The notes below the pieces were generated by a model. The model did not search any database. It was not told the DNA's origin and was given only the letters and a program-made list of their open reading frames with translations. DNA of 64,000 nucleotides from Nocardioides sp. TRM66260-LWL (GTDB lineage Bacteria; Actinomycetota; Actinomycetes; Propionibacteriales; Nocardioidaceae): the NCBI RefSeq assembly GCF_020075545.1, contig NZ_JAIQZK010000001.1:744001-808000 (forward strand). The letters run 5' to 3'. This document shows positions 51,855 through 59,095 of the stretch, piece by piece. Numbering within the stretch: the first letter of the stretch is position 1; each line of letters starts with the position of its first letter. Both the position numbers and the translations under genes were made by a program.

Positions 51855-52642
51855 AGGGACAGGTTGACCCGGTAGACGGACGGGTCGGCGGCCGCCACGA
51901 CGGTCTGCCGTTCGTACTCGACAAGTGTGGGGTCGGTGAGGGCGCCGGTCACCACGGCCAAGGACCAGTCGGGATCGGTCTCAGCGGTGCGCAGCTCGTT
52001 GCGGGTCAGGAGCACCGAGGGCATGGAGCTGGAGACGCCCTTGACCTCGAGGTGGCGCTCCTCGTCGTGGCGCGTCGCGGTGAGATCCCAGCCGCACTTG
52101 AGGTGCGCGACGCGAGTGATCGTCCATCCTGCTGCCTCGTAGTGGCGTTGGACCGCGTCCTCGGCGGCCAGCTCGACCTGGCGATTCGTGGCGGGGTCCC
52201 CGAAGCCGGCTCCCCACGTGCCGACCGCGATCGTGCTCGAGGTCTCGCGCGGGTCGCCGGGGTGAACGGGGGGCTCGAGGACACCGCTGTACTCCCGGAC
52301 CAGCACCGGCACCGATCGTGGGTGTGTCCGGTAGCCGAGGCCGCGCTCCGTGAGGAGCTTGACCAGGTCGGTGCGGAGCGGAATCAGGCGGTGGCGCGTC
52401 TCGGTGCCGATCTCGAGCAACTCCGCCCACAGGGTCATGATGTTGCCCGGGGAGCGGTGCCAGGCATCGTCGTAGGGCGCTGCGGTGTCCCACAGGTAGG
52501 CGTGCAGGAGGGTCAGGAGCTCGTCTTGCTCCTCGGCCGGGAAGAGCTTGAGCGGGACGCGTGCGAGGCCGGCGTCGTCAGCTCGCGCCAGGCCGTCGCG
52601 GATCAGCTCGACCAGCCGGGCGTTGGAGTCCTGTGAGGTCAC
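51851..52642 (-). CDS. DUF3883 (NO VEIN) nuclease-fold protein
   Basis: The 263-residue protein has a C-terminal DUF3883 domain: NRQVELAAEDAVQRHYEAAGW, HLKCGWDLTATRHDEERHLEVKG and LLTRNELRTAETDPDWSLAVV. The D and E-V-K are the active-site positions of the PD-(D/E)xK fold. DUF3883 occurs in many restriction and defence proteins. It overlaps both neighbours (ATGA, GTGA), so it is part of a four-gene leftward operon. Confidence 0.8.
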   Translation of the reverse strand: MTSQDSNARLVELIRDGLARADDAGLARVPLKLFPAEEQDELLTLLHAYLWDTAAPYDDAWHRSPGNIMTLWAELLEIGTETRHRLIPLRTDLVKLLTERGLGYRTHPRSVPVLVREYSGVLEPPVHPGDPRETSSTIAVGTWGAGFGDPATNRQVELAAEDAVQRHYEAAGWTITRVAHLKCGWDLTATRHDEERHLEVKGVSSSMPSVLLTRNELRTAETDPDWSLAVVTGALTDPTLVEYERQTVVAAADPSVYRVNLSL

Positions 52643-52953
52643 GACGATCGCTCACGGCCTCGCGGGTACTCGACGTCGAAGTGGTCGGCGATGATCTGCG
52701 TGGTCTCGCACCCCCAGCCGGCGCGTCGGTCCATCGGGTGCGGTTCATCATCGAGGGAGTCGCAGACGCCGGTGCCGGATCCGCAGTCGCGGTGGAGGGT
52801 CAAGAGCTTGCGGGCGAGCGGGTCGTTGATCGTGTTGAGTCGACGCATGGCGTCGACCCATCGCGAGACGGGAGCGGTGGAGTCGTTGACCTCGTGCACG
52901 ACGTCCATGCGCCACGCTGCGCTGGCCTCCTCGTCGTACTCGTAGCGCGTCAT
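52639..52953 (-). CDS. Small hypothetical protein
   Basis: The 104-residue protein starts MTRYEYDEEASAAW and includes VSRWVDAMRRLNTINDPLAR and a Cys-rich segment (CGSGTGVCDSL; GWGCETTQII). No domain recognised. The start overlaps the previous stop by one base and the stop overlaps the DUF3883 start. Confidence 0.5.
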   Translation of the reverse strand: MTRYEYDEEASAAWRMDVVHEVNDSTAPVSRWVDAMRRLNTINDPLARKLLTLHRDCGSGTGVCDSLDDEPHPMDRRAGWGCETTQIIADHFDVEYPRGRERSS

Positions 52954-53207
52954 CAACGCATCCCGAAGAACGACGTGATCCGGTCGACCTGCTTCTGGTC
53001 CAGTAGCGCCGGCCTGCACGCCCCGTAGGCGTTGGTCAGGTCGATGACGAGCTGGCGCGTCTGGTCGAGGCTGAGGTCGATGGTCGCCGTCTCGCCGTCG
53101 GTGCTGGTGACTTTGAGGTCGACGCGCTGCACGTCCTCATCGACGTATCGGGCGTGTGCGCCAATCTTCTTGGCCCGGCCGGCCTCGCTGCGCTTGAAGA
53201 TTCCCAC
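52953..53207 (-). CDS. Small hypothetical protein
   Basis: The 84-residue protein has a basic start (GIFKRSEAGRAKKIGAHARY) and a beta-helix core (DLKVTSTDGETATIDLSL; TRQLVIDLTNAYGACRPALL). GTG start. First gene of the leftward group that ends with the DUF429-like gene. Function unknown. Confidence 0.5.
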   Translation of the reverse strand: MGIFKRSEAGRAKKIGAHARYVDEDVQRVDLKVTSTDGETATIDLSLDQTRQLVIDLTNAYGACRPALLDQKQVDRITSFFGMR

Positions 53208-53267
53208 GCTCGCATCGTGGCATGGCGACCCGTTGCGCGGGGGCGGAACGGTGGCGGCACGCGCGGC

Positions 53268-53978
53268 TCAGGTGGTCGACCAGCTGAGGCCGAGGATCCG
53301 GAAGGCCTCTTGGATGTCGGGGTGCTCGGGGGAGAGGGCGTGGTGCTCGATCGCGTCGAGTGTCCGGCTGATCGCGGGGTCCTCGGCTCGCTCGAACACC
53401 GCCCATAGCGTGAGGTCGTCGCCGTGGCGGGAGGCGAACGTGACGCCGTTGAGGTCGGTGGTCGCGTGCAAGTAGGTGGCCACCGACTGGGTGAGCGCTC
53501 GCGGCCGCCCGTCCTTGAGCGCGGCCGCGTCGAAGTCGTGCAGGTTCAGCAGGTGCGCGAGCGCGACGAACTGCGGCCGCAGGGCCGCGATCGACTCCGC
53601 GGCCGTCACCGCGCAGAACCGAGCCGACAGCGTCGCGCTCGCCGCCGAGCGCGGCTCGAGCCACGAGTAGGAGATCTCCCCGGCGCGGGCCGTCGGGTGC
53701 ATCGCGGCGTCCTCGTCGTCCTCCTCGATGTCGTCGAGCTTGAGCGCGAGGGTCGGGTCGGGTCGGAAGCCGGCGAGGACCTCGAGCAGGCAAGCCAAGA
53801 GGGTGGAGCCGGCGTAGATGGTGCGGAAGTTTCCCTGCCGGTCGTCCCATCGGCCGTGGAACCTGCCATCGGCGCCGGCCCACTCCCAACCCGACCAGGC
53901 CCAGGGCTCCGGCTTGAAGCCGACGCGCCAGACCTGCTCGGCCGCGTTGACGACGACCAGCTGAGGTGCCTCGGTCAC
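53268..53978 (-). CDS. RES-domain toxin
   Basis: The 236-residue protein has the RES pattern: WRVGFKPEPW at the start, then GRWDDRQGNFRTIYAGSTLLACLLEVL and later the C-terminal helix EAFRILGLSW. RES toxins (MbcT-like) destroy NAD+ by phosphorolysis or hydrolysis; the Arg-Tyr-Glu set here is R in GRFHGRWDDR, Y in TIYAG and E in LLEVL. GTG start at 53978, 7 bases after the antitoxin stop. The extra length compared with a 180-residue RES protein is an acidic insert (DDIEEDDEDAAMH). Confidence 0.82.
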   Translation of the reverse strand: MTEAPQLVVVNAAEQVWRVGFKPEPWAWSGWEWAGADGRFHGRWDDRQGNFRTIYAGSTLLACLLEVLAGFRPDPTLALKLDDIEEDDEDAAMHPTARAGEISYSWLEPRSAASATLSARFCAVTAAESIAALRPQFVALAHLLNLHDFDAAALKDGRPRALTQSVATYLHATTDLNGVTFASRHGDDLTLWAVFERAEDPAISRTLDAIEHHALSPEHPDIQEAFRILGLSWSTT

Positions 53979-53985
53979 CCGCGAG

Positions 53986-54387
53986 TCACCCGGCCGCAGC
54001 GAATGCGCGCGCGGCCGCCAGGACACTGGGACCGATCTGCTCCAGGTCGCCCTCACGCAGCAGCCGTGCCGGCGCGACGTCGTCGAGGCGCGGGTTCATG
54101 CCCTGGAACCACGTCTGGACGACCGCCGCCGAGTCCTTTTCGCGCAGCAGAGCCGCGATCCGGTACGCCATCCGCAGCCGGTTGACCACCTCGGTTGACG
54201 GGGTCCGTGCGTCGGCCGAGTCGGCCCACTGGCGCACGGCGCGGGTCTCCTGGACCGAGCCCAGGTAGGCCACGAGCTTGGCTCCGAGCAGATCGCGCAG
54301 CCGTTCGACGAGTTCCGGCGTGGGCAGCCGAACCGACTCCTCGTAGGCGCGAAGGTCGCCGCGGGCGATGGTCGACTGGTTGTTCAT
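53986..54387 (-). CDS. Xre/MbcA/ParS-family antitoxin (DUF2384)
   Basis: The 133-residue protein ends with the DUF2384 signature TWFQGMNPRLDDVAPARLL, and has a helix-rich N-terminal part (TPELVERLRDLLGAKLVAYLG; QTRAVRQWAD-like). It neutralises the RES toxin by covering its active site and binds its own promoter. ATG 54387 was chosen; frame upstream continues but includes the operator repeats. Gene order antitoxin then toxin is normal. Confidence 0.82.
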   Translation of the reverse strand: MNNQSTIARGDLRAYEESVRLPTPELVERLRDLLGAKLVAYLGSVQETRAVRQWADSADARTPSTEVVNRLRMAYRIAALLREKDSAAVVQTWFQGMNPRLDDVAPARLLREGDLEQIGPSVLAAARAFAAAG

Positions 54388-54391
54388 ACCT

Positions 54392-54445
54392 GCAGTGTGC
54401 CACTGCGGGGTGCGCAAACCAAGGGAAATCACAGGTTAAATCACA
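54392..54445 (-). promoter_or_regulatory. Operator repeats upstream of the antitoxin
   Basis: GCAGTG-TGC-CACTGC forms an inverted repeat (54392-54406), and AAATCACA occurs twice (54426-54433 and 54438-54445), 12 bases apart. They lie just before the antitoxin ATG and are likely autoregulatory sites. Confidence 0.5.
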
Positions 54446-54566
54446 TCCAAAAACCCACGTCGGACGGCGGCGTTCCTGTACCGCGGCGTCGCGAAGGAGA
54501 GCCCGTGGAGCCTGTGCTCCCGGGCCGGCGAATTGCCCCACTCGCCTGAACCCGGCGTCGTGCGGG

Positions 54567-56090
54567 TCATCGTCGAGCCGCAGCGGGCGTAGGGATTGGT
54601 GGGCGCCTGCCCTCAGGTGCGGCCCTGCTGCGCGAGCCAGGGACCGCGTCAGTCCTTGCCGGCTTGTGGTGGCGCTGATGCAGTGTGGCAGCTGCGGAGG
54701 CCGAGTTAGTCGCGTCTATTGCTGCGTCGCTGGCCGCTCGCAGGGTTTCTGAGACGGGCGGGGGGAGCAAGACCAGACGCTTGGCGAGGATGTCGGCCGG
54801 CGAGACCCAGACGACGTCGCCTTCGGCGGGAGGGGTGGCCAGTCCGGACTCGACGTCGTTGTGCGCTCGACGGGACAGTGCCCGGGCAGGTCCGATGAGG
54901 TTGGGGTTGTCCGCTCGCTCCGCGACTACGACCGCGAGTTCGGAGGAGGCCTCGACGGCGCGCAGGGTCGCTGTCACGGCTTGGGGGAGCCCCGGGCGTT
55001 CCGCGATCACCTCGGGGCTGGCGAGGGTGGTGGTGTCGTGGGTGATCTGGCGGTACGCGGCGCGGACCTCCGCGGCCGCGCGGGCCAGCGGCTCTTGGAT
55101 CCGAGCGCCCGGGGGAGCGAGGTCGCCCCAGCGGCTGGCCAGGTTGCTCCAGGAGTAGCCGGCGTTGGCGATTGCGGGGACGAGCCGGTCGGAGGGCTCG
55201 AGGATGCCGGCAGTGGCGGCCGCGTCGACGAGCACCATGCTCGCGCCGGCGATGAGGCTCTGGGTGCGGGTGATGAGGAGGATGTTGGAGGGCTCGAGCT
55301 GACGGACCAGAGCTCGGTGGGCCTGGATGTCCCAGTTGGCCAGCGCCTGGAACAGTCGACTGGGGTCCTCGACAGGCCGGACCGCTTCGCCGGCGAGGGC
55401 CTGGGTGAACTGGTCGCTCAGGTAGCTGTGGGCGGTGTTCTCGCACGCAGTCATGCGGTCAAGCCATGCTCCGATGGGCGCGACGGCGTAAGGGGAGTGG
55501 TGCTGGGCGAGGCGGGCGCGGCGGCCGGACTCGCGGGCGTCGTTCACGCGGTCGCGGCCGTTGTCATGCAGCGCGACGTTGACTGCGTGAGCGGTCAGAT
55601 AGAGCCCGTGCATGATCCTGGTGCGAGCTGCCTCGAGGTCGCGGTGGGCGTCGGACTGCTCTAGGGGGATCTCCGCGCCGTAAAGGCGCACAAGGGCCGC
55701 GGCGTTAACGAGAGTCTGGGTCATCTGGTCGAGCCGCGGGTTGGTCGGTCCTTGGCCCGGCCAGGCCGTGCGGCCGGTCAGGCTGGCCTCGATGGTGGCG
55801 GCCTGCGCAGCGAGGCTGGTCATCGGTCGGTCGCGCTCGTCGACGCCCGGCCGCCGGCCCGGCAGTGAGGCCCACAGGTCCTCCGCGGCCGCGACCATCG
55901 TGGGCCAGCTGCGCAGCAGGGTGCCGGCGTCGTCGCCGTCGACGTCGATGAGCAGCTGGCGGGCGAGGTAGTCGACGTCGAAGAGCATCTCGCCGATGCT
56001 GCGCACGTCGCGCGTGGTCATCGGGATCTGGTCGACGTCGAAGAGCTCCTGGTCGATGTCGGCGTACGCCAGGCGCAGGTCAGTAGCCAA
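54567..56090 (-). CDS. Large helical protein of unknown function
   Basis: The 507-residue protein is mainly helical with many Ala, Asp and Arg; no domain was recognised. Segments such as LFDVDYLARQLLIDVDG, RTRIMHGLYLTAHAVNVAL and LDRMTACENTAHSYLSD suggest helical bundles. The C-terminus is Pro/Arg-rich and likely disordered. It overlaps the next gene upstream by 11 bases (56080-56090). Only conjugative elements of actinomycetes seem to carry such genes; this is a memory-based impression. Confidence 0.5.
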   Translation of the reverse strand: MATDLRLAYADIDQELFDVDQIPMTTRDVRSIGEMLFDVDYLARQLLIDVDGDDAGTLLRSWPTMVAAAEDLWASLPGRRPGVDERDRPMTSLAAQAATIEASLTGRTAWPGQGPTNPRLDQMTQTLVNAAALVRLYGAEIPLEQSDAHRDLEAARTRIMHGLYLTAHAVNVALHDNGRDRVNDARESGRRARLAQHHSPYAVAPIGAWLDRMTACENTAHSYLSDQFTQALAGEAVRPVEDPSRLFQALANWDIQAHRALVRQLEPSNILLITRTQSLIAGASMVLVDAAATAGILEPSDRLVPAIANAGYSWSNLASRWGDLAPPGARIQEPLARAAAEVRAAYRQITHDTTTLASPEVIAERPGLPQAVTATLRAVEASSELAVVVAERADNPNLIGPARALSRRAHNDVESGLATPPAEGDVVWVSPADILAKRLVLLPPPVSETLRAASDAAIDATNSASAAATLHQRHHKPARTDAVPGSRSRAAPEGRRPPIPTPAAARR

Positions 56091-56442
56091 GGCCGCGCGC
56101 TTCCCTGATGAGGTCGCACAGGTCGACGACCAGCTGTGAGCCGTGGATCAGGTCCGGCTGGTGCAGCGGCAGCGGCCGGGTCAGCTCCTCGGCGTCGGTG
56201 AGCAGTTGCAGCGGCGTGCGCTCCTCGAGCCTCTCGGCGTCGACGTCGGGCAGCTCGTAGTCCTCAGGCAGCAGGGTGCTGGCCTGGGAGTGCGCGAGGT
56301 AGACACCGAGCCCGAGGTCGTGCAGCGGCGAGTCGGCGGTGGCCCTGTCGGCGTCGCTCCACACCTGGGTGGCGGCCTGGTGTAGCAGGTGCGCGATCGA
56401 GCTGAGGCGGTCCCAGGTGCTGTCCGGGTTGAGGGTGTCCAC
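56080..56442 (-). CDS. Small helical protein upstream of the large helical protein
   Basis: The 120-residue protein (from GTG 56442; AAGGAACACCT upstream) has helices in LSSIAHLLHQAATQVWSDADR and LHDLGLGVYLAHSQASTLLPED and an acidic centre (DVDAERLEERTPLQLLTDAEEL). The frame is open far upstream but that part is antisense to the gene at 56659. No domain. It is translationally linked to the next gene by overlap. Confidence 0.5.
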   Translation of the reverse strand: MDTLNPDSTWDRLSSIAHLLHQAATQVWSDADRATADSPLHDLGLGVYLAHSQASTLLPEDYELPDVDAERLEERTPLQLLTDAEELTRPLPLHQPDLIHGSQLVVDLCDLIREARGLGY

Positions 56443-56520
56443 AGGTGTTCCTTTCGATTGGAGGTCGGTCTGGCCCATGAACCCACGTCCTGGTCGGTCC
56501 TCGCTCCGCTGAGCGCGGGC

Positions 56521-56529
56521 TGTGGATAA
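56521..56529. promoter_or_regulatory. Perfect DnaA box (2 of 3)
   Basis: TGTGGATAA, exact complement of TTATCCACA, lies in the divergent gap between 56442 and 56659. Confidence 0.5.
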
Positions 56530-56580
56530 CTCGGGGTGGTGTCGGCGGCTGGGCACAAACTGGTCTCGTTCGCCTATGTC

Positions 56581-56636
56581 GTTCGGCGGTCGCCGAACGA
56601 TCACCGCGAGCAAAGTCAAGAGATGCGCACTAGTGC
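56581..56636 (+). promoter_or_regulatory. Palindromes before the M48-like gene
   Basis: GTTCGGCG-GT-CGCCGAAC (56581-56598) is a perfect inverted repeat. The palindrome GCACTAGTGC follows at 56627-56636. Both lie in the promoter region of the gene at 56659 and may be operators. Confidence 0.45.
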
Positions 56637-56658
56637 TGATAGTTGGAGGGGGGTCGTG

Positions 56659-57528
56659 ATGATGAGGTTCCCGATGACCGTGCTGAGGGTGGTGACACTG
56701 GTGCCGGCGCTGCTGGTGAGCTTCGTCCTGACCGTGGTGGTGTGCGCCCTGCTCCCTCCGGCGCTGGGCCTGCTGGCGTTCATGGCTGCCGGCGGGGTCC
56801 TGGTCGCGCTGGCCATGGGCCAGCTGCAGCGGCCGGCGATCGCGGCGCTGACCAGCTCGCGGCCGGCGACCGAGGCCGAGTTCCGGGTGATGGCGCCGGT
56901 GCTGGCAGAGCTGGGCGGCCGCGGCGTCGACATCGCCACACTGTTCGTACGCCGGGCGCAGCGTCCAAGCACCCCGGTGGCGGTGGCGATCGGGCGGCGC
57001 ACCGTGGTGGTCAGCCCGGGCCTGGTCGACGCGACGTACCGCGGCGGCGTGACCGGGACGGAGGCGGCCGCAGCGCTGGCCCATGCGGTCGGCCGACACC
57101 GGGCTCTGCGGCCGCGGCTGGAGCTGGCGGTGCTCGCGGCGACGACGCCCTGGCGGCTGATCGTGGCTGCGTTCCGCGGCATCGGCCGGGCCTTCGCCTG
57201 GCTGCCGTTCATGCGGCTGGCCTGGACGCTGCGCGGCGTCGTGGGCGTGATCTGCGTGGTGCAGTCCGTGGCCGAGGGCCGGTCCTGGGCCGGGCTCCTC
57301 GGGGGCGTGGTCATCGCGCTGACCTACGTGGTGCCGGTGGCCGGTCGGCGGATCGACCTGCGTGCTGAGGCAGAGGCCGACCAGTTCGTGCTCGGACTCG
57401 GTCTCGGCCCCGTGCTGGCGGGGCTGCTGCGGCGCTACGGCCACCCGATGACGTTCGAGCGGATGCAGCGCCTGGAGACGGCCGCCGGGCAGCCTCAGCG
57501 GCCGCGGCTGCACCTGGTGCACGGCTGA
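56659..57528 (+). CDS. M48-like membrane protein with lost zinc motif
   Basis: The 289-residue protein has two N-terminal membrane helices (about 10-34 and 38-55), a domain matching M48 peptidases in layout and two further helices. Where active enzymes have HExxH it reads LAHAVGRHRAL, so the Glu and second His are missing; a later EAEADQFVLG matches the third-ligand region. It is therefore probably a pseudo-enzyme. The gene at 20388 has intact HELAH. Start at ATG 56659 after a GGAGGGGGG ribosome site; earlier in-frame starts exist. Confidence 0.6.
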   Translation: MMRFPMTVLRVVTLVPALLVSFVLTVVVCALLPPALGLLAFMAAGGVLVALAMGQLQRPAIAALTSSRPATEAEFRVMAPVLAELGGRGVDIATLFVRRAQRPSTPVAVAIGRRTVVVSPGLVDATYRGGVTGTEAAAALAHAVGRHRALRPRLELAVLAATTPWRLIVAAFRGIGRAFAWLPFMRLAWTLRGVVGVICVVQSVAEGRSWAGLLGGVVIALTYVVPVAGRRIDLRAEAEADQFVLGLGLGPVLAGLLRRYGHPMTFERMQRLETAAGQPQRPRLHLVHG

Positions 57529-57566
57529 GGCTGTTTCTCGGGCGGTTTCGGCGGCCGACGTCCGGG

Positions 57567-57737
57567 CTACTCGTCGTCCTGGAAGCCGGACGTGGAGTGG
57601 TGCACGCAGCCGCGGCCGTTGCCCTCGTGCGGCTTGTGGTTCATGCACGGCAGCGATCCGAGCTTGTGTGAGCAGTCGACCCACCGGATGTTCGAGACGT
57701 TCGAGGACTTGACGGTCGGCGCGAGCGCGGTTGCCAT
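57567..57737 (-). CDS. Small Cys/His-rich protein
   Basis: The 56-residue protein has a short helix and then WVDCSHKLGSLPCMNHKPHEG and GCVHHSTSG, with Cys and His in a pattern that could bind one zinc. It follows the gene at 57748 by 10 bases. Function unknown. Confidence 0.5.
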   Translation of the reverse strand: MATALAPTVKSSNVSNIRWVDCSHKLGSLPCMNHKPHEGNGRGCVHHSTSGFQDDE

Positions 57738-57747
57738 GGCTGCTTCC

Positions 57748-57975
57748 TCACCGGCGCGGGCCGCGGCGGCCGGGCTGGGGCCGCTGGTAGGCGGCCGTGT
57801 CGGTGTGGTCGTGCTGCCGGCCGGACCGGTGCACCTGCGCGATCTCGGCGTCGGGGGAGGGGCCGGTGTCAGTGGCCGCGGCCTGGGCAGCGGCAGCCTC
57901 GGTGGCACTGATCTCCTCGGCGCGCTGGCGGGCCTCTTCCTCGAGCGCGGCTTCCTCGAGCGCGGCTTCACTCAT
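57748..57975 (-). CDS. Small coiled-coil protein
   Basis: The 75-residue protein has an Ala/Glu coiled coil (EEAALEEEARQRAEEISATE) and a His/Arg-rich tail. ATG 57975 follows AGGAG 7 bases upstream. No domain. Confidence 0.5.
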   Translation of the reverse strand: MSEAALEEAALEEEARQRAEEISATEAAAAQAAATDTGPSPDAEIAQVHRSGRQHDHTDTAAYQRPQPGRRGPRR

Positions 57976-58092
57976 GTGAACTCCTGGATCCCGTGGACCG
58001 GCACCGGCTGCGCCAGTCCTCCTTGGTCTCCTAAGTGCGAGCCGAGGCCCGGAGCGATCACCTCGGCCGATCCGTGTTCTCGGCCGGGCCAG

Positions 58093-58542
58093 TCAGGCCG
58101 GCTGCGCCAGCAGCGTGGCTCCCAGCCGCTGCGCGGTGTGCTCGAGGATCGCCCGGGATCCGCTCGTACCGGGCCGGTCGCAGGACGGGTGAGTGTCGAA
58201 GCCCTCCTCAACGACGATCCGGTGCAGCTGGCCACCGCAGGCACGACAGCGCCGGTCAGTGTGAGTGGGGCACTCCTCGACCGACACGGCGCAGGGCACG
58301 CATGCCGCGGTCGGCGGAGGGCTCACCTGGTGGTCGCGGTCCCAGTCGCGCCGCTGGCGCAGCAGCGTGGCGGTCTGTTCCCACAGCGCCTGCTCGAGGT
58401 GAGCCGTGGCCGGTCGGCCGAGCGCTTGGTCGACCGCGGCCTTGCGCAACTGCTCACCGCACCCGAGTACGCGTTCATCGACGCCGCGGCGGTAGCACCA
58501 TCGGGCCAGTGTCTTCGCCGCGGTGGCCAGCTGCTCGTCCAT
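58093..58542 (-). CDS. Zinc-ribbon-type small protein
   Basis: The 149-residue protein has a helical first half (DEQLATAAKTLARWCYRRGVDE; LRKAAVDQALGRP) and a Cys/His-rich second half (CVPCAVSVEECPTH, DRRCRACGGQLHRIVVEEGFDTH) that looks like a zinc ribbon. The ATG at 58542 was chosen because upstream sequence is antisense to the thermonuclease gene. Function unknown. Confidence 0.55.
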   Translation of the reverse strand: MDEQLATAAKTLARWCYRRGVDERVLGCGEQLRKAAVDQALGRPATAHLEQALWEQTATLLRQRRDWDRDHQVSPPPTAACVPCAVSVEECPTHTDRRCRACGGQLHRIVVEEGFDTHPSCDRPGTSGSRAILEHTAQRLGATLLAQPA

Positions 58543-58558
58543 GTGGGCCGCCCGGCTC

Positions 58559-59095
58559 TCAGCAGCTGCCCCACAGGCCGCGGCCAGCGTCCTGGGCATC
58601 GTCGACGGCCGTGGAGTAGGACTCCTCGCGGGCCAGCGCCGGCCCGGCCTCGTAGCGACGGGCGGCGCCACTGGCCAGGAGCTCGCCGGCCACGTCGACG
58701 TCATCGGCGCTTGTCGAGCGGTCGACGTAGCGCAGCAGCCGGTGGTAGCGATCACGGTTGGGCTGGCCGGTGTCGGTGACGAGCTCGGCGGTGCTGCCGA
58801 CCGGAGCGAGCTGCTCGAGGAGCCTGGTGGCGTCCTCTGCGTAGCACTCGGCCGGCCCCGGCGGGTGCGCGACTTCGGGGGCGTCGATCCCGAGCAGCCG
58901 GACTCGGCCGAGCTGGCGGCCGCCGAGCGTCTCGACCCGGATCGTGTCGCCGTCGACGACGGCGGTCACACGCACCTGGGTGGTCGCGCCCTCGGTCGGC
59001 TCGGGGCCCGTCTGAGTGCCGGGTAGCGCGGCCTCGATCCCGCCGGCGGTCAGCGCGACGATCGCGGCCGCGGCCAGGCCGATCAGGGCCTTCAC
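58559..59095 (-). CDS. Secreted thermonuclease-family nuclease
   Basis: The 178-residue protein has a signal-like N-terminus (ALIGLAAAAIVALTAGG), then the SNase fold: VVDGDTIRVE, GRVRLLGIDAPEVAHP, LVTDTGQPNRDRYHRLLRYV, keeping the Arg and Asp/Glu positions of staphylococcal nuclease. It would degrade nucleic acid outside the cell or at the surface. Its ATG overlaps the stop of the DnaA-like gene by 4 bases. Confidence 0.85.
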   Translation of the reverse strand: MKALIGLAAAAIVALTAGGIEAALPGTQTGPEPTEGATTQVRVTAVVDGDTIRVETLGGRQLGRVRLLGIDAPEVAHPPGPAECYAEDATRLLEQLAPVGSTAELVTDTGQPNRDRYHRLLRYVDRSTSADDVDVAGELLASGAARRYEAGPALAREESYSTAVDDAQDAGRGLWGSC

